A stretch of 64,000 nt of DNA from Serripes groenlandicus. Taxonomy: Eukaryota > Mollusca > Bivalvia > Cardiida > Cardiidae. Under the pieces are notes generated by a model, which searched no databases, had not been told where the DNA came from, and worked only from the letters and a program-made list of their open reading frames with translations. Of this stretch, positions 11,175 through 22,639 are shown piece after piece. Numbering within the stretch: the first letter of the stretch is position 1; every line of letters starts with the position of its first letter. The stretch spans positions 40,589,175 to 40,653,174 of the forward strand of contig JASEVX010000008.1 in assembly GCA_031761405.1 (NCBI GenBank). The letters are read 5' to 3'. The position numbers and the translations under genes were made by a program.

Positions 11175-11389
11175 TTAAACCTTTCCCTCATACGACAATT
11201 CTTCAGCAGACGACTTTGAACGTATTTTGTCAAAACATAGAAAATCTCCATAATTGAATGGATAACCTATGACAAAAAGTGGAAAACATTGTGGCAAAAG
11301 GAGAAATTGCATGTTTTGTGCAATTTCTTCTTTTGTCACTATGTTTTCAAAAAGCCTTCAGAAAGCGTCTATATAAGGGAAAGGGTTAA
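11175..11389. mobile_element. TTAA-MITE, complete with internal deletion
   Basis: TTAA at both ends with intact CCTTTCCCTCATACGAC / AAGGGAAAGGGTTAA ends. About 15 bp including CTGCAGAGGCG is missing from the right arm. Confidence 0.75.
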
Positions 11390-12115
11390 TATAAGAGATT
11401 TTTTCATATTTTTGCATCCATATTTTCAGTCAATTGCTGCAAGTTTTTTTTGTGGGAAATGGTAGTTGAAGATGGGTATAAAGCTTGCACTCCAGGAGTG
11501 ACATAAAGCAGTGACATAAATATCATATGTAACTAGTTACATAAATAGCCGATTCACAGCACGTATGTGTGACGTCACTTTAAATGACATCTTATTGTTT
11601 ACAATTGTTCTGAATTTCAGCATTTATTAAAAATATTGTTTAAAGAGAATAAATCTAGATAAATGAAATGTTATAAGTGCCTTGTTGCTAATTTTGTATA
11701 AAATCAAAAGGTTATTAATAGGGACTACATTTTACAGTGGAAGTATGCATTTGAACTTCGGGGTGAACTTCAGTCACTGTTTATATGAGGTCGAAGAAAG
11801 ATCGATTTAAAGCTTGAAAACAATCTTTTTATGGTGATATGTGATAAATAGAATCAAATAAGCACTCATGTAAGATCCTCTATATCTAGGATAGGTGGTC
11901 ATATCGAGCAATTTTCCCTTTTGCAACAATTTTGCAACTCTATTAAAAGATTATCCTTTTATTTAAGGACATTGAAGTTCAGGGTATAAAACTATAGGTG
12001 GTCATAATTCTCCCTGTATCATATATCCTAAATGGTTTATCTGTATGAAAAGGTTATTCAAGGGTCCGACTTGGATTATCCAAACAAAATGAAACAAAAA
12101 TGATGATCAATTGCC
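11390..12115. other. Intronic stretch without clear gene
   Basis: AT-rich sequence with faint MITE-core remnants (TTTTCCCTTTTGCAACAATTTTGCAACTC near 11910) and GTGACATAAA repeats near 11500. No exon is seen on either strand. It lies in the intron between exons 10 and 11 of the MINDY-4-like gene. Confidence 0.4.
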
Positions 12116-12343
12116 TTAACCCTTTTCCTCATATAGACGCTTTCTGATGCCTCTGCAGCAGACAGCTTTTTGAAAACATAGTGACAAAAGAAGAAATTGC
12201 TCAAAACGAGCAATTTCTCCTTTTGACACAATGTTTTGCACTTTTAGTCATAGGTTATCCATTCAATTATAGATTTTCTATTTTTTGAGAAAATATGTTC
12301 AAATTCGTCTGCTGCAGAATTGTCGCATGAGGGAAAGGGTTAA
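12116..12343. mobile_element. TTAA-MITE, complete
   Basis: 228 bp in the opposite orientation to 8186-8415. Both termini and the central GCTCAAAACGAGC hairpin are intact. Confidence 0.8.
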
Positions 12344-12722
12344 CTCTTGCCAAATGCAATAACAGGCTTTTTGAAACAATGCAGATTCAGGTGAGACAGC
12401 TTGTAACAAGCTAATTCTCTCCTGAAATTTGCATTGATTGCCACTAAGATCAAATTTCCTTTTGAACGAAAAATGGAGTGGTAAAAGAGATCACCCTGAC
12501 CTACTTGCAGACACATTTTAATGCTCATTCTCCCTTTGCCACAATGTTTTCAAAAGTCAATTGCTGCAGGAGTCAGAAAATGTCTGTTTGAGGAAAACTG
12601 CTTTGACTTATGATAAAACAGGCTATGGGAAGATAATTCTAGGACAACTGAACAGATATGATCAAAAATAATGTTTTGCACATGATTCTTATTATCATGT
12701 GTAAACAATTTAAGTTTCATTA

Positions 12723-12975
12723 AAATGTCTTAACAAGAACGCCGTCAGAGGCGAAAGCCAACCCTTGTCCGTTTTTTCTAAGTCGAAGAAGGGGCATTTC
12801 TAAATTTAATATTTCTTTAAGCCAGAGTCATGTGACTTGGTACAGACATGCGTATTGTTTCTAAGAACATGTGTACGAAGTTTCATATGAACATGTTGAA
12901 TGGTTTTTGAGTTACGAGGGGAAGTTTTGTGTCGACATCATGGGTATCTTAATAGCCCAACTTTTTTTTATCTTC
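12723..12975 (+). mobile_element. AACAAGAACGCC-type repeat, second copy
   Basis: Starts TAACAAGAACGCCGTCAG and matches the copy at 9170 through the GGGGCATT, GACTTGGTACAGACATG and GTGTCGAC boxes. Confidence 0.45.
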
Positions 12976-13302
12976 GGAAAAGAGACAAACTAAAAGCTAT
13001 GTTTTTGCACATGATTTATGATTATCATGTATAACAAGTTTCACAAAAAGTACTTATAAATTGAAGAAGATGTTAGCTCCACAATGTTCATATGTCATAC
13101 TGACAGACCAAGAATACTTATTCCAAAACTGGACCAAGAAATGATAAATATACGCTCAACAGGGTCTTCTTTCCCCAATGATGATGGCAATTAAGCCAGT
13201 TCCCTTGCTAGTGGTTTTGCTAGATAGTAGATAGGGAAAGCTCGTCACTTAATAGATGTCAATGCATTCTGCTAAATGTAGTTGTGTAAATTGTTCTCCT
13301 AC

Positions 13303-13422
13303 CTTTTTTGTCTGTAGACCATAGCCATATTTACTGGATACATCATGGAATATTAGTGAAGATTTTCTCCAGTCCATGGTGAATGAATGTACTGCTGTAC
13401 CCAATGTGATATTTCGCAATTG
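13303..13422 (-). CDS. Exon 10 of the MINDY-4-like gene: start of MINDY domain
   Basis: A 120-nt exon (40 codons, phase 0 at both ends) runs from acceptor TTTTAATTCCAG to donor GTAGGAG. It reads QLRNITLGTAVHSF, then DWRKSSLIF and KYGYGLQTKK. This follows the MINDY-4/4B pattern of a G-x-F-like strand, the conserved acidic-Trp pair, and a Y-G/A-L segment leading into the catalytic loop. The exon ends directly before the loop that holds the catalytic cysteine in active members. Confidence 0.8.
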
Positions 13423-13697
13423 CTGGAATTAAAATGCCATTGGGACTTAAACATTCAACTTCCTGTAATTGATTTAATGTGGACTAATTTAGAAATTGTG
13501 TAACAAGGATTTGGAAAGTCATAACCCTTTTCCACATGCAGATGTATTTTGAATTTGTTTGCAGCAGACGAATTTTAGAGAGATTGTGACAAAAGGACAA
13601 ATTGCTCATAATGAGTTGTGTTCCTTGGCCACAATGTTTTCAACTCTGTTCAATATCTATATCTTCCTTTTTTATAGATTTTCCATTCTTTGTTATA

Positions 13698-15588
13698 ACA
13701 AGAGGCCCAAGAGGGCCAGTATCGCTCCACGGCCATAAGGCAAAATTCAAATCTCCAAACAGCCCTGCCCCCTAGTGGCCATATTTTTTACCAACCACCA
13801 TGGCTTAAAGGAATCTTGTAGAGTGTCACCCAAGGAATGTTTCTGCAAAATTATTTGAAAATCGGCCTGACACTTTCGGAGGAGAAGATTTTTTAAGTTT
13901 TCACAATAGCCATATAAGGCAAAATAGCCCCACCCCATGGCGGCCATATTTTTGAACCAATCAACATGGCTTGAAGGAATCTGATAGAGGGTCACCCAAA
14001 GAACATTTCTACAAAATTATTTGAAAATCTGCTCAACACTTTCGGAGAAGAAGATTTTTTAAATTTTCACTATGGTCATATAGAGCAAAATAGCCCCGCC
14101 CTCTGGCGGCTATATTTTTCGACCAATCAACATGGCTTGAAGGAATCTGATAGAGGGTCACCCAATGAACATTTCTACAAAATTATTTGAAAATCGGCTG
14201 AACACTTTCGGAGAAGAAGATTTTTTAAGTTTTCACTATGGTCATATAAGGCAAAATAGCCCCGCCCTCTGGCGACCATGTTTTTCGACCAATCAACATT
14301 TTTTGAAGGAATCTAATAAAGGGTCACCCAAGGAACATTTCTACAAAATTATTTGAAAATCGGCCTGACACTTTCAGAGAAGAAGATTTTTTAAGTTTTC
14401 ACTATTTTTTTCTTTTGGTTGCCATGGAAACCAGAATTATGGATGGATCAAAAACAAGAGGCCCATGAGGGCCTATGCTCTACTGGTATGGTTCTTTGGT
14501 AATTTTCAATCCAGAGCATGTATGTATGGTGAAGATCGGATAGTAAATGGAGGCTCTTTTGTGTTCACAAGCTGAATTATAGCAATTTTTACAATTTCAT
14601 GGACCATAATCCAGTCTTGCATGGGCGGATCTGGCTGATTTTCAAAAGGAACCAAGCTCTCATCAATATTTAACTACTATCTAAGTTTGGTGAAGATCAG
14701 ATAGTAAATGGAGCCTCTATTGTGTTCACATGCTCAATTATAGCAATTTAGACAATTTCAAGGGCCATAATCCAGTCTTGCATGGGCGGATCTGGCTGGT
14801 TTACGAAAGGAACTGAGCTCTCATGGATATCTAACTACTGTATCAGTTTGGTTGAGATACAATCAAAAGTGAAGACTGTATTGTGTAAACAAGCTCTTTT
14901 ATAGCAATTTTGACCATTTCAAGGGCCATAATCCAGTCATGCATGGGCAGATCTGGCTGGTTTTCGAAAGGAACCGAGCTCTCATGGATATCTAACTACT
15001 GTATTAGTTTGGTTGAGATACAATCAAAAGTGAAGACTGTATCGTGTTAACAAGCTCTATTATAGCAATTTTGACCATTTAAAGGGCCATAATCCAGTCA
15101 TGCATGGGCGGATCTGGCTGGTTTTCAAAAGGAACCGAGCTCTCATGGATATCTAACTACTGTATAAGTTTGGTTGAGATACAATCAAAAGTGAACACTG
15201 TATCGTGTTAACAAGCTCTTTTATAGCAATTTTGACAATTTCAAGGGCCATAATCCAGTCATGCATGGGCGGATCTGGCTGGTTTTCGAAAGGAACCGAG
15301 CTCTCATGGATATCTAACTACTGTATAAGTTTAGTTGAGATACAATCAAAAGTGAAGACTGTATCGTGTTAACAAGAAATTGTTTACGGACGGACGCACG
15401 GACGCACGCACGCACGCACGCACGGACGACGGACAAATCGCCACGACATAAGCCCTTCTGGCCTTTGGCCAGTAGAGCTAAAAATTGAAGGAATTTAAGA
15501 GAGGACATTGAGAGGATGCTTCCTATGAAGTTTCAACCAAATTGGCCAAGTGGTTAGTGAGAAGAAGTCGTTTAAAGGAAAAAGTTTA

Positions 15589-15620
<32 letters not shown>

Positions 15621-15678
15621 CGACGGACAATTCGCCATGACATAAGCTCGACTGGCTTTCAGCCAGTGGAGCTAAAAA
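13698..15678 (+). mobile_element. Pearl-like element (host of a second pearl)
   Basis: Starts AACAAGAGGCCCAAGAGGGCC and holds four core repeats in 13760-14400. It is interrupted at about 14453, resumes near 15484 (TTGAAGGAATTTAAGAGAGG), and ends with an ACGC microsatellite, hairpin and GGAGCTAAAA. The uninterrupted relative at 5391-6503 shows the empty site. Confidence 0.75.
14453..15483 (+). mobile_element. Pearl-like element, second subfamily, nested
   Basis: Starts AACAAGAGGCCCATGAGGGCC. It has five to six core units of about 178 bp containing ATAATCCAGTCwTGCATGGG, then an ACGG/ACGC microsatellite and a hairpin (CTGGCCTTTGGCCAG) with AGAGCTAAAA. A close relative is at 26958-27785. Confidence 0.75.
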
Positions 15679-15728
15679 TCATCTGCTGCAGATGTCTTGC
15701 ATTTGGGAAAGATTTGAACTGCATAAAA

Positions 15729-16667
15729 AAACAAGAGGGCCATGATGGCCCTGGAATCGCTCATCTGATTTTTTTTGTTTACTTTAGCTATATTAGCCCC
15801 GCCCCCTGGCGGCCATAGTTTCCGACCAATCAACTTGGCTTGAAGGAATCTGATAGAGGGTCACCCTAGGAACATTCCTACAAAATTATTTGAAAATCGG
15901 CCTGATACTTTTGGAGAAGAAGATTTTTTTAAGTTTTCACAATAGCCATATAAGGCAAAATAGACCCGCTCCCCCTGGCTTCCATGTTTTTTTACCAATC
16001 AACATGGCTTGAAGGAATTTGATAGAGGGTCATCCAAGGAACATTTCTACAAAATTATTTGAAAATCGGCCTGACACATTCGGAGGAGAAGATTTTTTAA
16101 GTTTTCACTATAGCCATATAAGGCAAAATAGCCCCGCCCCCTGGCGGCCATGTTTTTTGACCAATCAAGATGGCTTGAAGGAATCTGATAGAGGGTCATC
16201 CAATGAGCATTTCTACAAAATTATTTGAAAATCTGCCAACCAGTTTGGGAGAAGAAGATTTTTTAAGTTTTCAATATAGCCATATAAGGCAAAATAGCCC
16301 CGCCCCCCTGGCGGCCATGTTTTTCGACAAATCAACATGGCTTGAAGGAATCTGACAGAGGATCATCCAAGGAACATTTCTACAAAATTATTTGCAAATC
16401 TGCCAACCAGTTTGGGAGAAGAAGAATTTTTAAGTTTTTTTCATTTCGTTGCCATGGAAACCAGAATTATGCATGGATCCCAAAAATTTGAAGGAAATCT
16501 GGTGAGGTCATTGAGAGGATGCTTTCTGTGAAGTTTCATCCCAATTGACCCACTGGTTACTGAGGAGAAGAAGTTGACGCACGACGCACGACGGACGACG
16601 CACGATGGACGCCGGACAAAAGGCGATCACAATAACTCACCTTGAGCAAAGCTCAGGTGAGCTAAAA
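15729..16667 (+). mobile_element. Pearl-like element, third subfamily
   Basis: Starts AACAAGAGGGCCATGATGGCC and has four core units related to the first subfamily. Its 3' end is different: GACGCACGACGCACGACGG, then ATCACAATAACTCACC, a hairpin and CAGGTGAGCTAAAA. The mix suggests a chimera of one subfamily's core with another's end. Confidence 0.7.
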
Positions 16668-16693
16668 AGGAAACTGATTAAATTTCTGTATCT

Positions 16694-16923
16694 TTAACCC
16701 TTTCCCTCATATAGACGCTTTCTGACGCCTCTGCAGCAGACGGCTTTTTGAAAACATAGTGACAAAAGAAGAAATTGCACAAAACGTGCAATTTCTCCTT
16801 TTGCCACAATGTTTTCCACTTTTTGTCATAGGTTATCCATTCAATTATGGAGATTTTCTATGTTTTGACCAAATACGTTCAAAGGCGTCTGCTGCAGAAT
16901 TGTCGTATGAGGGAAAGGGTTAA
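16694..16923. mobile_element. TTAA-MITE, complete
   Basis: 230 bp TTAA to TTAA with intact inverted ends and central GCACAAAACGTGC hairpin; close to copies at 12116 and 61753. It directly abuts coding exon 17008-17096. Confidence 0.82.
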
Positions 16924-17007
16924 CAAATTCATGAATAACATCTTAGAGACTAAGGTCAAGGTTATCCAATCGCAATGAACAATAAATGATAAAGGGAGGC
17001 TACTCAC

Positions 17008-17096
17008 AATGGCCGTTTCCCTGTTGATGGGTGTTCCTCCAATCATTGACCTCACTCTGGCAGATTTGGAGGGTAATTTGGGTATTAGAATCGGAT
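17008..17096 (-). CDS. Exon 9 of the MINDY-4-like gene
   Basis: An 89-nt exon lies between acceptor ACCAATTTCAG and donor GTGAGT. Two bases complete an Asp codon, and 29 codons follow, including PKLPSKSARVRSMIGG and TPINRETAI. The basic VRxM-G stretch and the PI(N/D) segment just before the catalytic domain resemble the same part of vertebrate MINDY-4. This unique exon is squeezed between two TTAA-MITEs (16694-16923 and 17136-17368). Confidence 0.72.
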
Positions 17097-17135
17097 CTGA
17101 AATTGGTACCAAATAAACTACCATGAGATTTTTTT

Positions 17136-17368
17136 TTAACCCTTCCTCAATTGTAGACGCATTTTGTCGCATCTGCACAGAACAAACACTCTTGAAAACA
17201 TTGTGGCAAAAGAAGAAATTGCTCATGATGAGCAATTACTCCTTTTACCACAATGTCTTCAACTCTATTCTAATAATTATTCTTTCATTTGAAGAGAATT
17301 CTCCTTATTTTGCTGATATGTTTTTAAAGTCGTCAGCAGCAAATTTGTTGAATTTGGTAAAGTTTTAA
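17136..17368. mobile_element. TTAA-MITE, older subfamily
   Basis: TTAACCCTTCCTCAATTG left end and TTTGGTAAAGTTTTAA right end, with the central hairpin kept. Its right two thirds are duplicated at about 20049-20199. Confidence 0.6.
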
Positions 17369-17529
17369 GGTAAATCATTTATCATGCAATGAGCAGATTA
17401 CGTGACGTATAACACTGGTATGATAAACCTTTTGTTTACATGTCTAGTGGTATGATAAACTTTTATCTTTATCAGTCTACTTATTTTTAGAAATGACGTA
17501 ATCGCTGGAACTACTTTTTCTGAAATATA

Positions 17530-18842
17530 AATGAGCCGTTCCACCAGAAAACTATCGAACCGGATCAGCCTCAGCATGCCTCATAGGCTAACCCGTACAG
17601 ACACGTTTCGCCTCCTGTGGATGTTCTGTTTAAGGAATCATTGCTCAATCACTCTATCCCCCTGAGACGTATTGAACGCCGAATCTACATAAACTCAAAT
17701 ATTTGAAGAGCTCTTCAAATATTTAGAGAGCTCTTCAAATAATAAGAGAGCTCTCCAATTGAATTAATGATATCATCAATTCAATTGGAGAGCGCTCTAA
17801 TTGATTTAAAGACCTCTCTAATTCAATTGAAGATATCTCCAAATCAACAATTCATTTATTGCTCTCACTAATTGAATTAGAGAGCTCTCCAAATCAATTG
17901 GAGATATCTTTAATTCAATTAGAGAGAGCAACAAATGAATTGGAGAAATCTCCAATTCTTCCAAATTAAACATATCCATAATTGATTTGGAGATATCTCC
18001 AATTGAATTGCAGAGCTCTCCGATTGATTTGAAGATAACTCTAATTGATTTGGAGATATCTTCAATTAAGTTGATTTGGAGATATCTTCAATTGAATTAG
18101 AGCTCTCCAATTCAATTGAAGAGCTCTTCAATTGAATTAATGATATCATCAATTCAATTGGAGAGCTCTTAAAATATTTGAGTTTATGTAGATTTGCGTT
18201 CCCTCTTCAAATAATTAGAGAGCTCTCCAATTGAATTACTGATATCATCAATTCAATTGGAGAGCTCTTTAATTGATTTGAAGACCTCTCTAATTCAATT
18301 AAAGATATCTCCAAATCAACAATTCATTTGTTGCTCTCACTAATTGAATTAGAGCTCTCCAAATCAATTGGAGATATCTTCAATGCAATTAGAGAGAGCA
18401 ACAAATGAATTGGAGATATCTCCAATTCTTCCAAATTAAACATATCCATAATTGATTTGGAGATATCTCCAATTGAATTGCAGAGCTCTCCAATTGATTT
18501 GAAGATATATCTAATTGATTTGAAGATATATCTAATTGATTTGAAGATATGTCTAATTGATTTGGAGATATCTTCAATTAAGTTGATTTGGAGATATCTT
18601 CAATTGAATTAGAGAGCTCTCCAATTCAATTGAAGAGCTCTTCAATTGAATTTATGATATCATCAATTGAATTGGAGAGCTCTCTAAATATTTGAAGAGC
18701 TCTTCAAATATTTGAGTTTATGTAGATTTGGCGTTCCATAGAGACGGAATCTTTCAGACTGGATTAGCCTGCGCAGGCTGATCTGGATCGATACATTACG
18801 CAGAATCCATAATGTTGGTTTTTATCGTGGAACGGCTCAATT
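17530..18842. mobile_element. Outer inverted-repeat element around the palindrome array
   Basis: ATGAGCCGTTCCACCA at 17531-17546 is matched by its complement CGTGGAACGGCTCAAT at 18826-18841. GGATCAGCCT lies inside the left end and the perfect palindrome AGCCTGCGCAGGCT (18766-18779) inside the right. It looks like a MITE carrying the array at 17674-18736. Confidence 0.5.
17674..18736. repeat. Array of small AT-rich palindromes with long inverted ends
   Basis: A left end GAACGCCGAATCTACATAAA is matched inverted at the right (TTTATGTAGATTTGGCGTTC). Between are dozens of short palindromic words (GAGAGCTCTC, CAATTGAATTG, GATATC, AATATT) spaced about 10-12 bp apart. The same order occurs twice, with an inner copy of the end at 18181-18201, so the array is a duplicated unit of about 520 bp. 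No coding capacity. Confidence 0.8.
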
Positions 18843-20048
18843 ATGTTGATAGTATAGCAGTCAAAGCAATGAACAAACATAAAATAACAATCAGAATAAA
18901 GTTATTATTGTTTTAATTACATTTCATCAAATTTTACAATGCAAATACAAATCGAAGAGAATATCGTTATATAAATCACAGGGAATCTACATGTTCAGTC
19001 TTACGTGATGAACTGTCTTTCTTCGTTGAAAATGTAGCATAGGCCTACATATACCTGTTTATTCTCACGTGATCAGTTCATAGGTAACCTTGTTTAAATA
19101 CAATCTGAAGCGACTAATGCCCTATAATGAGAAGCATATCTATGTTTCCACAAGTAATTTAATACACTTAAATGACTCCGCGTTAAACAAATGTTTAATT
19201 TCTATCGTCAGTCTGTGTTTTACCACGAGAAAGGGTTTTCGAACAGCCTCATCTACCCATGGATTCCTCTTTCATACAGCAGTTCCGACAGAAAATCATT
19301 TTGCGTTCGAGATATCCAGAAAATGTTTCTTCTAGTTAAATAACTTTATCATTTACGTACAGCTAGTGTTTAAATGATCATTCTTAAAACTAAAAGTTTT
19401 GTCTACCCACAACAGCTATCCTTTTCCAAAAAATGAATGTCTCCAATCTAAACGACGACTAAGCCTGAGCATCACACTTGTCTTGAATATAGTCATCTGT
19501 ATTTAAACTTTGAGTGTTACTTGAACTTCCTTAGCCTGAACTAACTTTATACATTGACTTCCAGATCCAACACAACTATTCATTTTCAAAACACGGCGGT
19601 TGACATACATGTTGACCTATCGTGTGTACTGAAGCGACGACTAATCCGCAATACTTACACTTCTACTAAGAATATGTTCGAGTTAATATTGGCATTTTAA
19701 GGTATTACGTCACACCAGATATACAAATTAAGTAGTAATAATCCAGAAATATGGAGTTGAAGTCGGAACTCTTTAGCTTCCGTATGTCTTGTGTACACAA
19801 TGTTATTCGGCGCGGATTTATGCACGCGCGTGACGTCATTCTATTTTAGGTGAGGTCATTCATGATTGGGTTTTTGTAATTTTGTATGTTATTTATTAAA
19901 ACTAGTTAAAATGAATGTAGATTAACTTGAAAACATTATTTTACATGCAAGATAAATAGAATATTACGTCCCTGACTTTCGACATGAACTTTATCAGACT
20001 CGGCTGTGAGAAAGGATAATTGTCTCGCCAAAGGCTCGCCAATTATCA
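18843..20048. other. Unique AT-rich intronic sequence
   Basis: No recognised repeat and no exon with matching splice sites. Open frames up to about 80 codons (for example 19090-19335) look like chance. Located in the intron between exons 8 and 9 of the MINDY-4-like gene. Confidence 0.4.
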
Positions 20049-20452
20049 ATTACTCCTTTTACCACAATGTCTTCAACTCTATTCTAATAATTATTCTTTC
20101 ATTTGAAGAGAATTCTCCTTATTTTGCTGATATGTTTTTAAAGTCGTCAGCAGCAAATTTGTTGAATTTGGTAAAGTTTTAAGGTAAATCATTTATCTGA
20201 TGTGATAAACTTTTTCCAACATTTAACAAATCTGCATTTTGAAAACATGTTGGCAAAAATATTGAAAAATCTCCATAAATGAAAGTGCAACTTTCAAAAA
20301 GAGTTAAAACAATGAGACTAATTAATCACCATCATAAACATCATGAGCAATATCTTGTTTGCTACACTGTTCTCAAAGATTGTACATATGCTGCTGAGGG
20401 TTCTGGTCATATGCTTAGTACATAGTCAGTGAAAAAGACTGTTTAACCCTCA

Positions 20453-21786
20453 CTTACCCTCATGCAGATGCATTTTGACGCATCTGCAGCAAATGACTTT
20501 TGAAAACATTGCAGAACAAAAGGCCCAAGAGGGCCAGTATCGCTCCACGGCCATAAGGCAAAAATCAAATCTCCAAACAGCCCTGCCCCCTGTTGGCCAT
20601 GTTTTTTACCAACCACCATGGCTTAAGGAATCATTTAGAGTGTCACCTAAGGAATGTTTCTTCAAAATTATTTGAAAATTGGCCGACACTTTCGGAGGAG
20701 AGGATATTTTAAGTTTTCACTAAAGCCATATAAGGCAAAATAGCCCCACCCCCTGGTAGCCATATTTTTCAACCAATCAACATGGCTTGACGGAATCTGA
20801 TAGAGGGTCAGCCTAGGAACATTTCTAGAAAAATTATTTGAATATCAGCCAGACACTTTCGGAGAAGAAGATTTTTTAAGTTTTCTCTTTAGCCATATAA
20901 GGCAAAATAGCCCCGCCCATTTGCGGCCATGTTTTTTTACCAATCAACATGGCTTGAAGGAATCTGATAGAGGGTCAGCCAAGGAACATCTCTACAAAAT
21001 TATTTGAATATCGGCTGAACACTTTCGAAGAAGAAGATTTTTTAAGTTTTCACTTTAGCTATATAAGGCAAAATAGCCCCGCCCCCTAGCGGCCATGTTT
21101 TTCAACCAATCAACATTTCTTGAAGGAATCTAATAAAGGGTCACCCAAGGAACATTTCTACAAAATTATTTGAAAATCGGCTTGACACTTTTGGAGAAGA
21201 AGATTTTTTAAGTTTTCACTATTGCAATATAAGGCAAAATAGCCCCGCCCCCCTGGCGGCCATGTTTTTCAACCAATCAACATTTCTTGAAGGAATCTAA
21301 TAAAGAGTCGCCCAAGGAACATTTCTACAAAATTGAAAATCGGCCTGACACTTTAGGAGAAGAAGATTTTTTAACTTCTCACTATTTTTTTCTTTCGGTT
21401 GTCATGGAAACCAGAATTCCGAATGGAACAAAAAAAGTTGAAGGAATTTAGTAGAGGACATTGAGAGGATGCTTCCCATGAAGTTTCAACCAAATTGGCC
21501 AAGTGGTTAGGGAGAAGAAGTCGTTTAAAGGAAACAGTTAACGCACGCACGCATGCACGCACGCACGCACGCATGCACGCACGCACGCACGCACAACGGA
21601 CAATTCGCCATGACATAAGCTCGACTGGCTTTCAGCCAGTGGAGCTAAAAAAGAGATTTAGCTCATTGTAGGTAAATTTATCCTTTTGCCCCAATGTTTT
21701 CAACTCTATTCAATCATTATAGTTAAATTTATGGAGACCTTTCACATTTTAGCCAAATTCTTTTGAAATATGATGGAAAGAGTTAA
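20453..21786. mobile_element. TTAA-MITE split by a pearl element
   Basis: Left part 20453-20514 (TTAACCCTCACTTACCCTCATGC...GAAAACATTGCAG), right part from about 21651 (TTTATCCTTTTGCCCCAATG...GGAAAGAGTTAA). Confidence 0.65.
20515..21650 (+). mobile_element. Pearl-like element, first subfamily
   Basis: AACAAAAGGCCCAAGAGGGCC start, five core units of about 165 bp, an ACGC/ATGC microsatellite at 21540-21595, and a CTGGCTTTCAGCCAG hairpin with GGAGCTAAAA end. Same subfamily as 5391-6503. Confidence 0.75.
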
Positions 21787-22011
21787 ATGTGCCGTAGCTG
21801 GTTCTATATAAAATTTATTAGATATTAGATTTTGAAATATATCAAACAAAACAAAATATGATAGTAAGAGATACTCATTTTCTTTGATTCTGGGACAGTG
21901 TGTGTTGAATACATTGGAGTGATTATTATTACGTCATCAATTCTGCATGAGGGAAATTGTTACTATCAGGATAATACTAGATATGAATCCCTGACATTAT
22001 TCTATAATTAC

Positions 22012-22111
22012 CGGTTGTTAAGGCGTGGTCCATGTAAAACGTTTTTACTCTTTGTGTTAGATGGGGCATTGTTCTTGGCGGTTGTTTTTTGTCGTTTAAT
22101 GTGACTCGTCT
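22012..22111 (-). CDS. Exon 8 of the MINDY-4-like gene
   Basis: A 100-nt exon has a very good acceptor (ACTATCTTTTTCAG) and a donor GTAATT. The phase 0 frame is open through 33 codons (RRVTLNDKKQPPRTMPHL, then KTFYMDHALTT) and ends in phase 1, exactly what the next exon needs. An open plus-strand reading over the same bases is treated as its shadow, because only the minus strand has matching splice sites and phases. It sits just upstream (gene sense) of repeat-rich intron sequence. Confidence 0.62.
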
Positions 22112-22140
22112 CTGAAAAAGATAGTTAAATATGTTAACTC

Positions 22141-22600
22141 TTAACCCTTTCCCTCATATAGACGCTTTCTGACGCCTCTGCAGCAAACGAGGCTTTGTAA
22201 AACATATTGACATAAGAAGAAATTGCTCAAAACAAGCAATTTCTCCTTTTGACACAATGTTTTCCACTTTTAGTCATATAGGTTATCCATTTGATTATAG
22301 AGATTTTCAATTTTTTGACAAAATATGTTCAAAGTCATCTGCTGCAGAACCCCCCCCCCCCCCCCCCCCCCCTTCCCACATACAGCAAATATGCAGCAGA
22401 CCACTTTGAAATCAATCATGCAAAAACATGAAAAATCTCTATAAATGAAAGTATTAACCACTGAAATAAGTTGAAAACATTGTGGAAAAAGATGAAATTG
22501 CTCATTTTGAGCAATTTCTCCTTTTGTCACAACGTTTTCAAAAAGTTGTCTGCTGCAGAGGCGTCAGAAAGCAGACGCCTGTATGTGGGAAAGGGATAAA
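22141..22600. mobile_element. Two TTAA-MITEs joined through a poly-C tract
   Basis: 22141-22347 is intact from TTAACCCTTTCCCTCATATAG to CTGCTGCAGAA. About 24 C residues (22348-22371) replace its right end, and a second copy begins at CTTCCCACATACAG and ends GTGGGAAAGGGATAA. The C run may be expanded from the CCCTTTCCC end or be an assembly artefact. Confidence 0.65.
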
Positions 22601-22639
22601 TTGTCGCTGAAAAACCCTAGAGGCCAAAAACTAGATCTG

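Larger units (their letters stand above)
13521..15715. mobile_element. TTAA-MITE split by nested pearl elements
   Basis: The left part is 13521-13697 (AACCCTTTTCCACATGCAG, core, TTTTCCATTCTTTGT). The right part resumes at 15678 with TCATCTGCTGCAGATG and GGGAAAGATTTGA. Everything between is pearl sequence. Confidence 0.7.
17230..20199 (+). repeat. 150-bp direct repeats flanking a 2.7-kb segment
   Basis: 17231-17381 and 20049-20199 are practically identical, in the same orientation, and cover the right part of a MITE plus about 13 bp of flank. The segment between holds the AT-palindrome element and about 1.2 kb of unique sequence. A duplication made during repair or template switching is a likely cause. 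Confidence 0.7.

Noticed and set aside
21898..22104. 68-codon plus-strand frame
   Set aside because: It overlaps a minus-strand exon with strong splice sites and matching phases; treated as the antisense shadow.
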